DNA from: Alphaproteobacteria bacterium
Lineage (GTDB): Bacteria; Pseudomonadota; Alphaproteobacteria; Micavibrionales; Micavibrionaceae
Direction: 5' to 3'
DNA: 42,938 nucleotides
Assembly (NCBI GenBank): GCA_003245575.1
Contig: QKCR01000112.1
Span: 1-42,938, forward strand
In this document: positions 1 through 8,096 of the stretch, in pieces
How the letters are laid out: the number at the start of each line of letters is the position of its first letter
How positions within the stretch are numbered: position 1 is the stretch's first letter
Position numbers and translations under genes: made by a program
The notes under the pieces: model-generated
What the model saw: the letters and a program-made list of their open reading frames with translations, nothing else
Databases searched by the model: none
Told to the model about the DNA's origin: nothing

Positions 1-1545
1 CACTCCGTTCGGGTTGTCTTTAAACCATTGTGCCAGATGTTCCGGTTGGAGTTGTTTGACAGGACGATCAAGGCGCGCCAAAAATCCGAATTCACCGTGA
101 TAGTTGCGGGTGAACCCAAGTGGACGGAGTTCTTCTCCTGCCGCACGGGAGGCTGCATCAATTTTCATGATCTGTTCAGCCAAAGGTTCGAGGTTATAAT
201 TGGCAAAGAAGCTGTCTTTGGAGGCTATTTGGAAGCCCGACATCATCAGGCCCATCGAGACAGCAATTGCCGCGATGTTTTTCAATTTATCACGGCGTGC
301 GGCGATGGTCAGTCCGGTAATCGTTACGGCAATCAGGATTGCCGGTAGGATCGACATTTTCGCGAAGCTTTCTTCGATATGTTTATCCCCTTCAACAAGT
401 GCGCCGATCTGGTTGGCGAACAGGTTCATGATGATGGGGAGCGCCGAGAATGCCAAAGCTGTCAGCAAGACGGGTAGGCTGTCGCGTTTTCTGAAATTGT
501 CGGATGCGTTCAGGAATGCGCCTGTAAAGAACAGAGATAGGGCCGGTAAAATAGGGATGAGGTAATGGACCTGTTTTCCCGAGATCAGGCAGAAGGATAC
601 AAAAACCGGGACGGCCCAGCAAAACAGAAATCTACGGGTGGCTCGTATGGACGGCGTTGCATCTTTGATAAATTTCTTTGCGCCTGACCATAGGGCCGGT
701 GAGGCCAGCCAAGGCAAAGTGAAAAGCGGAACGAATGTTAAGTACCAATAGACAGGGCGTTGGTGGTCGAACGCTTTGACCATGCGGCCTGCGGTTTGAC
801 CCCAGAAGATCTTGTCTGCGAATTCTTTTCCGCCTTCGATGGCTGCGGGAATTGCCCAAGAGAGCGCGATGACAGCTCCCAGAAGAACAGTTCCCAAAAG
901 CGGCAAGATTGTCTTCTTGAGCGGGGTTTCAGGAGCGTTTAGCCAGAGTTTTGCCAGAAGAAGTGCTGTTCCGATATGCAGCAGAATTACAGGGCCTTTG
1001 GTCAGGACACCAAAGCCGATGCAAAGGGCGAGAATGAGTAAGTGTTTTTTGCTGCGTGTGGTCATGTAATCCCAGACCGCAGTTAGCCCCAGAACAGCAA
1101 AGACACCCAACAGCAGGTCAAACATGATGAGGTTTGCGTAAATCACGAACGGGAGGCTTCCAGCCAGAAGGGCTGTTGCTAACAGAGGGGCATTTTTATT
1201 GTCCGGAAACAGACGTGTCGATAGTCGGGCTGTCGCCATCAGAAAGGCAAAGGCTCCCAGATAGGGAACAACCATAGCCGCACCTTGGGATACGCCGAAA
1301 ATAGCCCACATCAGGTTAATCAGCCAGAACAGGACGGGCGGTTTATGGTGGTAGGCTTCGTGATTAAGGGACGGGAGCACATAATTGCCTGATTGGTGCA
1401 TTTCCCATGCTACGGTTAAATAGCGTGTTTCATCGACAGGAAAGAGCGGGCGGGCCAATTGAGCGGCAACCATCAGGGCCAAACAGATAAAAGCCGCCAA
1501 AAGTGCCGGCTTTGCATATGTATTTTGCATGAGGGAAGTTTCCAT
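1..1545 (-). CDS. ArnT-like polyprenyl-phosphate-sugar glycosyltransferase, 3' end outside window
   Basis: Frame open from the start codon to the window edge, 515 codons visible, so the C-terminal end is missing. The N-terminus after the first helix has the signature of PMT_2/ArnT-type (GT-C) enzymes: an acidic loop DETRY, then WEMHQSGNY and HHKPPVLFW, followed by many hydrophobic helices. Such proteins are inner-membrane enzymes that move a sugar from a polyprenyl-phosphate carrier to an acceptor such as lipid A on the periplasmic face. The start at 1545 lies 9 bases after the upstream stop with AAAGGA just before it; an in-frame ATG at 1530 is the alternative. It follows a GT2 gene and a LAB_N gene in one operon, which supports an envelope-modification role. 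Donor and acceptor sugars cannot be read from the sequence. Confidence 0.85.
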   Translation of the reverse strand, partial: METSLMQNTYAKPALLAAFICLALMVAAQLARPLFPVDETRYLTVAWEMHQSGNYVLPSLNHEAYHHKPPVLFWLINLMWAIFGVSQGAAMVVPYLGAFAFLMATARLSTRLFPDNKNAPLLATALLAGSLPFVIYANLIMFDLLLGVFAVLGLTAVWDYMTTRSKKHLLILALCIGFGVLTKGPVILLHIGTALLLAKLWLNAPETPLKKTILPLLGTVLLGAVIALSWAIPAAIEGGKEFADKIFWGQTAGRMVKAFDHQRPVYWYLTFVPLFTLPWLASPALWSGAKKFIKDATPSIRATRRFLFCWAVPVFVSFCLISGKQVHYLIPILPALSLFFTGAFLNASDNFRKRDSLPVLLTALAFSALPIIMNLFANQIGALVEGDKHIEESFAKMSILPAILIAVTITGLTIAARRDKLKNIAAIAVSMGLMMSGFQIASKDSFFANYNLEPLAEQIMKIDAASRAAGEELRPLGFTRNYHGEFGFLARLDRPVKQLQPEHLAQWFKDNPNGV

Positions 1546-1554
1546 TGTCCTTTG

Positions 1555-1920
1555 TTATATTTCTGCGTTGGCGGCAGATTTGGCTTCTGATTCTGCTTTT
1601 GCGACCTTTTTCGGGTGGCGATAGATCAGATATATATTGCGGAAGTAGATAAACAAGCCTGCTGCTTGTCCGACGATAAAGACAGGATCGGCGCGGTGGA
1701 TGGCATAAATCAGCAAAATCGACCCGCCAGCCAGTGAAAACCACCAAAACAGGTTCGGAATAATGGATTTTTTGACTTTTTCAGAGGCTAGCCACTGAAT
1801 CAGAAAGCGGGCCGAGAACATCGCCTGACCAATAAAGCCGATAGCCAGCCATAATCCGTGGTCTTTGGCGACGTCTTTTGCCACGTCTGCACATTGTTGG
1901 GCGATTTCTACTGCGCTCAT
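1555..1920 (-). CDS. Lipid A biosynthesis N-terminal domain (LAB_N) membrane protein
   Basis: A 121-residue protein with about three membrane helices. The stretch around FLIQWLASEKVKKSIIP, the WWFSLAGG turn, and FIYFRNIYLIY near the C-terminus match the LAB_N domain, found alone or at the N-terminus of some lipid-A-disaccharide synthases. The molecular role of the free domain is not established; it is regularly found beside polyprenyl-phosphate glycosyltransferases. Here its start overlaps the stop of the upstream GT2 gene by four bases (ATGA) and the ArnT-like gene begins 9 bases after its stop, so the three are almost certainly co-translated. The C-terminus is lysine/alanine-rich (about the last 20 residues) and probably cytoplasmic. 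Confidence 0.85.
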   Translation of the reverse strand: MSAVEIAQQCADVAKDVAKDHGLWLAIGFIGQAMFSARFLIQWLASEKVKKSIIPNLFWWFSLAGGSILLIYAIHRADPVFIVGQAAGLFIYFRNIYLIYRHPKKVAKAESEAKSAANAEI

Positions 1921-2654
1921 TTTTGCACCTCTTCAATGGAGATGTTTTTGGGGGCACGGGCTTTGAGCCACAAAACACCGAAAATATCGAAAATCCCTGC
2001 CCAGAGGCGATCCCAGAACCCGTATTTCGAAACTCCTGCCTCGCGAGAGCGGTGTGAAACGTCTACCAAGGCAATTGTCCCGTGTTCGCGTAAGAACAGT
2101 GCGGGGAGAAAACGATGCATATGGTTGAAGAACGGTAGCATCAGGAAATCGTCTCTTCTAAAGAGTTTCAGCGAGCATCCTGTATCACGTACACCATCTT
2201 GAAGAAGCGTACGGCGGATACCGTTGCCCATACGTGAGGTGAATTTCTTGAGCAGCGAGTCAATGCGTTTTTCTCGTTGGCCTGCAACCAAAATCATGCG
2301 GGCATGAGGGGTTTCTGTGTATTTATGGTAAAGTTTTGGAATATCCGCCGGATTATTTTGCCCGTCACCGTCCATCGTGACGATCAGAGGGCCTTTGGCG
2401 TAAATAATTCCGGTGCGGTTTCCTGCACTTTGTCCGGCGCGGGCCGAATGAGATACCAAGCGAATTTGGGGGTATTGTTGTTTCAGGCCCAGAACGACTT
2501 CGGGTGTCCGGTCTGTGCTCGCGTCGTTGACGATCACGATTTCTGCGATGGGGCAGTGTTTTGCCGCTTCCAATATCTCGGAAATCAGCGAAGCAGCATT
2601 TTCCGCCTCGTTGAGCATCGGGACAACAACAGAGATATTCTGGGTATTTTCCAT
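1917..2654 (-). CDS. Family 2 glycosyltransferase (DPM1/ArnC-like)
   Basis: The N-terminus reads ISVVVPMLNEAENA, typical of GT2 polyprenyl-phosphate sugar synthases; VNDASTDRT and the metal-binding DGDGQNNP motif follow, and then a region like DPM1/ArnC. No C-terminal membrane-anchor pair is obvious, so this is the short DPM1-like form. It probably charges undecaprenyl phosphate with a sugar that the ArnT-like enzyme downstream then transfers. I prefer the ATG at 2654, which begins 5 residues before the conserved strand. A TTG at 2690 would add 12 residues; neither has a convincing ribosome binding site. The stop overlaps the LAB_N start by four bases. The sugar is unknown. Confidence 0.88.
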   Translation of the reverse strand: MENTQNISVVVPMLNEAENAASLISEILEAAKHCPIAEIVIVNDASTDRTPEVVLGLKQQYPQIRLVSHSARAGQSAGNRTGIIYAKGPLIVTMDGDGQNNPADIPKLYHKYTETPHARMILVAGQREKRIDSLLKKFTSRMGNGIRRTLLQDGVRDTGCSLKLFRRDDFLMLPFFNHMHRFLPALFLREHGTIALVDVSHRSREAGVSKYGFWDRLWAGIFDIFGVLWLKARAPKNISIEEVQK

Positions 2655-2796
2655 GGAGGGCAACTTAATCTCTCGGAATGCTTCTGCCAAGCGAAAAATA
2701 GAGCCTTTACTTGCTTCATTCTGTCTTGTTGCTGTGGGCTTTGCTGTGGTTTAAATGTGAACACGGATTAATGAATTTTACGAAAAAGGATTCATC

Positions 2797-3753
2797 ATGA
2801 AAATCGGGATTATCGGATGTGGGCAAGTCGGGGCGTCGAGCGCATATGCGTGCGTTTTGAAAGGTGTCGGGACTGAGTTGGTGTTGGTAGACCGCAATGC
2901 GGCTCTTGCTCAGGCTCAAGCCGAAGATATTTTGCATGCCACCCCGTTTTCTTCGCCTATACCTGTGCGAGCAGGACAAATAGAGGATTTGCACGGTGCA
3001 GGCATTGTCGTGATTGCAGCTGGTGCTGCACAAAAAAATGGTGAGACACGCCTTGATCTGTTGAAGCGGAATGCGGATATTTTCTCAGATATTATTCCGA
3101 AAATCTTTACGGTTGCGCCTGATGCTGTGCTGTTGATTGCGAGCAATCCTGTTGATGTGATGACGCAGATGGTGGCGTCTATTGCGCGTCAGACGCATGG
3201 GATTGATGCATCTCGAATTATCGGATCGGGAACCATACTGGACACGGCGCGATTTCGGGCTTTGTTGGCCGGTCATTTGGGGATTTCTTCGCATTCTGTT
3301 CATGCATATGTGCTTGGAGAGCACGGAGATTCCGAGGTTTTGCACTGGTCAGGGGCTTTGGTCGGGACTATTCCTTTGACCAATTTTGCTGCACAGGTCG
3401 ATGCCCCGATTACGCAGCAAATCAAAGATCAGATTGACGAAGGTGTGCGCCGCGCAGCCTATCGGATTATTGAAGGAAAGGGCGCAACATGGTTCGGGAT
3501 TGGTGCCGGAATTGCCCGTATGGCCAAGGCCATTGTGCATGATGAAAATGCACTTATGACTTGTTCAACACCGACGCGCGGCCTTTTGGGTACGGAGCAG
3601 GCGATTTGCTTATCCTATCCGCGTGTGATTAACCGTCAGGGTGTTGTGCGCACCCTTGTCCCTGAAATGAATGATACAGAGCTGACCTTATTGCAAAAAA
3701 GCGCTGAAATTCTGGCTCGTGCCGCTTCGGACATCGGTGTTCTGGATGTTTAG
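2797..3753 (+). CDS. ldh: L-lactate dehydrogenase (LDH/MDH family)
   Basis: A 318-residue NAD-dependent 2-hydroxyacid dehydrogenase. The dinucleotide-binding loop GCGQVG is at residues 7-12 and the NAD-selecting Asp at 32. The specificity loop is AQKNGETRLDLLKRN: Gln79 sits where malate dehydrogenases have Arg, which argues for pyruvate/lactate. The other catalytic residues are present: Arg85, Asn117, Asp149, Arg152 and His176 in GEHGDSE. It should interconvert pyruvate and L-lactate with NADH in the cytosol. AAGGA lies 6 bases before the ATG. It is monocistronic or heads the strand leading to the cco genes; with pyruvate kinase elsewhere in the window it suggests fermentative capacity under low oxygen. 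Malate dehydrogenase is the main alternative and is disfavoured by Gln79. Confidence 0.9.
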   Translation: MKIGIIGCGQVGASSAYACVLKGVGTELVLVDRNAALAQAQAEDILHATPFSSPIPVRAGQIEDLHGAGIVVIAAGAAQKNGETRLDLLKRNADIFSDIIPKIFTVAPDAVLLIASNPVDVMTQMVASIARQTHGIDASRIIGSGTILDTARFRALLAGHLGISSHSVHAYVLGEHGDSEVLHWSGALVGTIPLTNFAAQVDAPITQQIKDQIDEGVRRAAYRIIEGKGATWFGIGAGIARMAKAIVHDENALMTCSTPTRGLLGTEQAICLSYPRVINRQGVVRTLVPEMNDTELTLLQKSAEILARAASDIGVLDV

Positions 3754-3823
3754 ATTCAAACGGCGCGAGAGATGCGGCAAGGTTTCATTTGGCAGGTCTG
3801 GGGTATTGGGGTAAGCATAGGCC

Positions 3824-4525
3824 ATGTTTTTCGAATGTAGCGCCATTACCATTACCGAAGCGGGCATCTTTATGAGCCTGTTTCTTGCCGGATTGTTCGG
3901 CGGCACGACTCACTGCGCTTTGATGTGTTCTCCGTTTGTTGTGATGTTGCAGCAAAAGACAATCGGTCGTCTGAATTCCGTTCTTCTTTTGCCTTACCAT
4001 CTGGGGCGGATGACGACTTATGTCGCTTTGGGTGTTCTGGCTAATCTGTTTTTGAATTATGCTTTTCCTGTTTCTCCCGTGCGCTATGTTGTCGCATCTT
4101 GTTTGCTTGCGTTTGCAGGGTTTTTGTTTCTGGTGCAGTCCATTCCATTTTTAGGACAGTTTTTTCCGTTTCTTCTGAAACTCCATCTTCCTGTGCCTTT
4201 GAGACCCTTGCAGTCTGTTATGTCAAGGTTGCTCGAGAAAACATCCCCTGTACGTCTGTATGCAGTGGGCGTGATGCTTGGTTTTCTGCCGTGTGGCTTG
4301 GTCATGGGTGCGATGATGGCCGTCGCAACAATAGAGGAACCTGTTAAGGCAGCGCTTGGAATGGCAGCGTTTTGTCTCGGGACGGTGCCTTCACTTATTG
4401 CCGTTGCAATCGGGGGCAAGACCCTTGCGACAATTTTTCCTATGCAATTCAGGCTTTTATCACAGTGGATAGTTGTGCTAAATGGTATCGTACTTTTGGT
4501 CGTGGCGGGATGGATTCTGCCCTAG
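3824..4525 (+). CDS. SafE/TauE-UreH-like six-helix membrane protein next to cbb3 genes
   Basis: 233 residues, mostly hydrophobic helices. Two signatures stand out: GGTTHCALMCSPF in the first helix and GFLPCGLVMGAMM in the fourth. Both are typical of the UreH-like/DsbD_2 branch often annotated as sulfite exporter TauE/SafE. Members with an HCxxMC motif often lie beside ccoNOQP and are suspected of metal or thiol transport for oxidase maturation. Position directly upstream of ccoN on the same strand fits that. I infer copper- or redox-related assembly rather than sulfite export. ATG 3824 lacks a clear binding site; an internal ATG at 3872 (MSLFLAGLFGG) would start exactly at the first helix and is plausible. 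Confidence 0.75.
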   Translation: MFFECSAITITEAGIFMSLFLAGLFGGTTHCALMCSPFVVMLQQKTIGRLNSVLLLPYHLGRMTTYVALGVLANLFLNYAFPVSPVRYVVASCLLAFAGFLFLVQSIPFLGQFFPFLLKLHLPVPLRPLQSVMSRLLEKTSPVRLYAVGVMLGFLPCGLVMGAMMAVATIEEPVKAALGMAAFCLGTVPSLIAVAIGGKTLATIFPMQFRLLSQWIVVLNGIVLLVVAGWILP

Positions 4526-4613
4526 CCGATTATTTTAAATTTAGCTAACCATTGTGTATTCACAGTTTCCGGATGCTCCGGACAGGTTTTTTCTTTGTGA
4601 AAGGGAACTTAAT

Positions 4614-6071
4614 ATGTCGACAACAACAAGTGATGTAGCGCCACGCTATAATGACGATGTTGTAAGACTGTTTACGATCGCCACAGTTTTCTGGGGTGTC
4701 GTCGGTTTTGCAGCAGGTGTCTTTATTGCTTTGCAGCTCGCGTTTCCGGCTCTCAATTTCGAGCCTTATCTCAATTTCGGTCGTCTGCGTCCGCTGCATA
4801 CATCGGCAGTTATTTTCGCCTTCGGTGGTAGCGCGCTGTTTGCAACGAGCTACTATGTTGTTCAGAGAACATGCCAAACCCGCTTGTTCAGCGATGGTCT
4901 GGCTTTGTTTACCTTCTGGGGATACCAATTCTTTATCGTGATCGCAGCGCTCGGATATGTGCTGGGTGTTACACAAGGTAAAGAATATGCCGAACCTGAA
5001 TGGTATGCTGACTTGTGGCTGACTGTTGTTTGGGTCGCCTATCTGGTTGTGTTCTTGGGTACGGTTATCAAACGTAAAGAACCACATATATATGTCGCGA
5101 ACTGGTTCTACCTCGCGTTCATTATTACCGTTGCGGTTCTTCACCTTGGTAACAACGTCGAGATCCCAGTGAGCCTGACCAGTGCGAAAAGCTATCCTGT
5201 CGTTTCCGGTGTTCAGTCTGCTATGATCCAATGGTGGTATGGTCACAATGCTGTGGGCTTCTTCCTGACAGCAGGTTTCTTGGGAATGATGTATTACTTC
5301 GTTCCGAAACAAGCGAACCGCCCGGTATACTCTTACCGTTTGTCTATTCTGCACTTCTGGTCTTTGATCTTTATCTATATCTGGGCCGGTCCTCACCACT
5401 TGCACTATACTGCGCTGCCTGACTGGGCACAGACTTTGGGGATGACCTTCTCCATTATTCTGTGGATGCCGTCATGGGGTGGTATGATCAACGGGATGAT
5501 GACCTTGTCCGGTGCTTGGGATAAACTCAGAACTGACCCTGTGTTGCGCTTTATGATTATCGCGGTTGCTTTCTACGGTATGTCTACCTTCGAAGGTCCG
5601 ATGATGTCGATCAAGGCTGTGAACTCCTTGTCCCACTACACGGACTGGACCATTGGTCACGTGCACTCCGGTGCTCTGGGCTGGGTGGGCTTCATCAGCT
5701 TCGGTGCGCTTTACTATCTCGTACCTAAATTGTGGGGTCGTGACCGCTTGTATTCTCTCAAGCTCGTAAACGTCCACTTGTGGGTCGCAACAATCGGTAT
5801 CGTTCTCTATATCTGCGCGATGTGGGTATCAGGTATCATGCAAGGTCTGATGTGGAAATCCTATGACTCAATGGGCTTCCTCGAATATTCCTTCGTCGAA
5901 ACCGTTGTTGAAATGCACATCTTCTACGTAATCCGTGCAATGGGTGGGGTCTTGTATCTGACCGGCGCCTTGATCATGGCTTACAACTTCATCAAAACCG
6001 TCAAAGGAGAAGTCAGACGTTCTGAATATCCTGAGATGACTGCTCAAAAGGGTACGGAGGCCTTAGCCTAA
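4614..6071 (+). CDS. ccoN: cbb3-type cytochrome c oxidase subunit I (CcoN)
   Basis: The catalytic subunit of the high-affinity C-family haem-copper oxidase; it reduces oxygen to water and pumps protons in the inner membrane. The 485-residue protein carries the expected histidines: [11 protein letters not shown] (low-spin haem b), YGHNAVGFF (CuB ligand and the region of the cross-linked Tyr), [14 protein letters not shown] (CuB) and [12 protein letters not shown] (haem ligands). There are about 12 membrane helices. The start at 4614 has AAAGGGAAC 6-8 bases upstream; an in-frame ATG at 4554 would add 20 non-family residues and has no such site. The stop codon is followed immediately by the ccoO ATG. 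No FNR-type TTGAT-N4-ATCAA box is visible in the 88 bases upstream. Confidence 0.97.
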   Translation: MSTTTSDVAPRYNDDVVRLFTIATVFWGVVGFAAGVFIALQLAFPALNFEPYLNFGRLRPLHTSAVIFAFGGSALFATSYYVVQRTCQTRLFSDGLALFTFWGYQFFIVIAALGYVLGVTQGKEYAEPEWYADLWLTVVWVAYLVVFLGTVIKRKEPHIYVANWFYLAFIITVAVLHLGNNVEIPVSLTSAKSYPVVSGVQSAMIQWWYGHNAVGFFLTAGFLGMMYYFVPKQANRPVYSYRLSILHFWSLIFIYIWAGPHHLHYTALPDWAQTLGMTFSIILWMPSWGGMINGMMTLSGAWDKLRTDPVLRFMIIAVAFYGMSTFEGPMMSIKAVNSLSHYTDWTIGHVHSGALGWVGFISFGALYYLVPKLWGRDRLYSLKLVNVHLWVATIGIVLYICAMWVSGIMQGLMWKSYDSMGFLEYSFVETVVEMHIFYVIRAMGGVLYLTGALIMAYNFIKTVKGEVRRSEYPEMTAQKGTEALA

Positions 6072-6851
6072 ATGTTACACCATCACGCTAAACTTGAACG
6101 TAAATCCATTGTCATGCTGCTGTTCATTATTGTGACAGTGCTGGTCGGTGGTATCGTTGAAATCATCCCTTTGTTCCGTTCGGAGACAGTCATTGAGCCG
6201 GTTGAGGGCGTCCGCCCTTACACCCCGCTCGAACTGGCAGGGTACAATATCTACATTCGTGAAGGATGCTATAACTGCCACTCGCAGCAAATTCGTCCTT
6301 TGCGTGATGAAGTTGCCCGTTATGGTCACTACTCGCTCGCTGCCGAGTCGATGTATGATCACCCATTCCAATGGGGGTCCAAACGGACAGGTCCTGATCT
6401 GGCGCGCGTTGGCGGTCGTTATTCCGATGACTGGCATGTTGCCCACTTGAAGAACCCACGTTCTGTTGTTCCTGAATCCATTATGCCGACCTATTCGTTC
6501 CTTGCGAACAATCAGGCCGAGCTGAATGAGATCGGCGAGCATATGAAAGTTCTGAAAATGGTTGGTGTTCCTTATACGGATGAACAGATTGCTAACGCCT
6601 ATGTTGACGGTATGGCTCAAGCCCACACCGAAGACACTGACGAAAACGTTGCCGGTTTGCTCGAGCGTTACGGTGACAAGATCAACGCCCGCGTCTTTGA
6701 CGGTAATCCAGAAATGGTTACCGAGATGGATGCTCTGGTCGCTTATCTTCAGGTCTTAGGGACTATGGTTGACTTCTCGTCTGCACAGTCTATCGAGCCT
6801 GCAGGTGATGTCGCAGCAGATGCTCCTGCCGAAGATAAGGCCGGAGAATAA
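6072..6851 (+). CDS. ccoO: cbb3-type oxidase subunit II, mono-haem cytochrome c (CcoO)
   Basis: A 259-residue membrane-anchored periplasmic cytochrome c that passes electrons from CcoP to CcoN. One N-terminal anchor helix (about residues 14-33) precedes the haem-binding CYNCH, followed by the family stretch [17 protein letters not shown] and the distal methionine region around [14 protein letters not shown] stands 11 bases upstream of the ATG, which directly abuts the ccoN stop. The C-terminus has a short Ala/Asp/Glu-rich tail (last ~17 residues), echoing the much longer tail on CcoP. The covalent haem would be attached by the System II genes at 12523-16084. Confidence 0.97.
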   Translation: MLHHHAKLERKSIVMLLFIIVTVLVGGIVEIIPLFRSETVIEPVEGVRPYTPLELAGYNIYIREGCYNCHSQQIRPLRDEVARYGHYSLAAESMYDHPFQWGSKRTGPDLARVGGRYSDDWHVAHLKNPRSVVPESIMPTYSFLANNQAELNEIGEHMKVLKMVGVPYTDEQIANAYVDGMAQAHTEDTDENVAGLLERYGDKINARVFDGNPEMVTEMDALVAYLQVLGTMVDFSSAQSIEPAGDVAADAPAEDKAGE

Positions 6852-6853
6852 TA

Positions 6854-7033
6854 ATGGATTGGATTTTTGACCATGCACCCATGATCGGTTTGTTGTTCTT
6901 CGTCGTGTTTTTCACGGTGATGGCGATCTGGGTGTATCGGCCAAGCCAAAAAAGTCGTTTTGAAAATTTTGCAAATATCCCTTTCGAAGATACGCAGAAA
7001 GAAGGGGATTCTAAGGAGGCTCGGGATGAGTGA
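6854..7033 (+). CDS. ccoQ: cbb3-type oxidase subunit CcoQ/FixQ (59 residues)
   Basis: A short reading frame between ccoO and ccoP: one N-terminal membrane helix (residues about 10-28, rich in Phe, Val and Leu), then VYRPSQKSRFENFANIPF, the common CcoQ pattern of a helix, a Y-x-P turn and a basic segment before an aromatic/acidic tail. CcoQ is a small subunit that stabilises the oxidase and its interaction with CcoP. The ATG comes two bases after the ccoO stop. Its last 8 bases overlap the first 8 of ccoP (ATGAGTGA), and the binding site of ccoP lies inside its last codons. Order and size are those expected, so I am confident despite the short length. Confidence 0.9.
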   Translation: MDWIFDHAPMIGLLFFVVFFTVMAIWVYRPSQKSRFENFANIPFEDTQKEGDSKEARDE

Positions 7034-8096
7034 TCAGCATAATAAAGAAATCGATAAAGTGACGGGGGTCGAGACGACCGGTCATGAATGGGACGGTTTG
7101 AAAGAACTGAACAATCCTGCTCCACGCTGGTGGGTGTATGTCTGGATTGCTACCATTATCTGGTCTATCGGATACTGGGTTGTTTATCCTGCATGGCCAA
7201 CCTTGTCTCATGATAATCAAGGCGGGACCCAAGGATCTTTCGGTTGGACCGAATATAAAGAGCTTGAAGCTTCTCAGGCAGAGATTGTTGCTCGTCAGGC
7301 TCAATATCTGGCAAAGTTCGAATCTGCTAGCTATGACCAGATTGCGAATGATCCAGAGCTGAACGCTTTTGCTGTAGCCGGTGGGAACGCATTGTTCAAA
7401 AACAACTGTGCGACCTGCCACGGATCCGGCGGTCAAGGTGCCAAAGGGTACCCGAACCTGACAGATAATGACTGGTTGTGGGGCGGCCAATTGGCTGACA
7501 TTGAACAAACCATCCGTTACGGTATCCGTTCCGGTCATGATGAAGCTCGTCAATCTCAGATGCCTGCTTTCGGTAAGGACGAGTTGCTGGATAAAGAAGA
7601 GATCGACTCTGTTGTTGATTACGTTCTGTCCTTGTCTTCTGATGAAGGTCCGGATGCGTCTTCTGCCGGTGCTGAAGTTTTCGCCAATAACTGTGCATCT
7701 TGCCACGGTGAAAAAGGTACAGGCGGTCGTGATTTCGGTGCGCCAAACCTGACCGATGCCATTTGGTTGTATGGCGGTGATCGTGAAACTGTTTATGAAA
7801 CAGTTTACAATGCCCGTTCCGGTTTGATGCCATACTGGGAAGGCAAACTGGATGAGAACGCTATCCGCGAACTGACTGTTTATGTGCACGGTCTGGGTGG
7901 CGGTGAAGGTGTCGGTGCTGTTGTTGAAGAAGAAGAGCATGCAGCTGCCCAAGAGGCGGCTCCGACTGAAGCAACAGAAGCGGTCACTTCTGATGATGCC
8001 CCTGCGACAGAATCTAATATTGACGCGCCAGCTGAACCTTCTGTAGAAGAGGGTGTCGAAGAAAAGGCGGTCACGGATGACACAGCAGCAGAATAA
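7026..8096 (+). CDS. ccoP: cbb3-type oxidase subunit III, di-haem cytochrome c (CcoP)
   Basis: 356 residues. An N-terminal segment with the CcoP signature (DGLKELNNPAPRWWVYVW) leads into one membrane helix, then two class I cytochrome c domains with CATCH and CASCH haem sites and axial methionines in SQMPAF and GLMPYW. It takes electrons from soluble cytochrome c or the bc1 complex and hands them to CcoO. The start at 7026 has AAGGAGG 5 bases upstream, inside ccoQ; an in-frame ATG at 6960 would swallow ccoQ in another frame. Beyond the second cytochrome domain is an unusual tail of about 60 residues, almost all Glu, Ala, Asp, Thr, Val and Pro. The last 20 bases overlap ccoG. Confidence 0.97.
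   Translation: MSDQHNKEIDKVTGVETTGHEWDGLKELNNPAPRWWVYVWIATIIWSIGYWVVYPAWPTLSHDNQGGTQGSFGWTEYKELEASQAEIVARQAQYLAKFESASYDQIANDPELNAFAVAGGNALFKNNCATCHGSGGQGAKGYPNLTDNDWLWGGQLADIEQTIRYGIRSGHDEARQSQMPAFGKDELLDKEEIDSVVDYVLSLSSDEGPDASSAGAEVFANNCASCHGEKGTGGRDFGAPNLTDAIWLYGGDRETVYETVYNARSGLMPYWEGKLDENAIRELTVYVHGLGGGEGVGAVVEEEEHAAAQEAAPTEATEAVTSDDAPATESNIDAPAEPSVEEGVEEKAVTDDTAAE

Noticed and set aside
392-859. Several short frames on both strands inside the first 1.5 kb
   Set aside because: They lie within the continuous ArnT-like frame (1-1545 minus), whose family motifs are clear.
2691-2796. Possible extra small gene between GT2 and ldh
   Set aside because: Open frames here have no binding site and no recognisable product; better read as divergent promoters.
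4526-4613. Searched for an FNR/anaerobox (TTGAT-N4-ATCAA) and other oxygen-responsive sites before ccoN
   Set aside because: No matching inverted repeat; the only structure is a weak CCGGA-TGC-TCCGG hairpin (4569-4581) of doubtful meaning.
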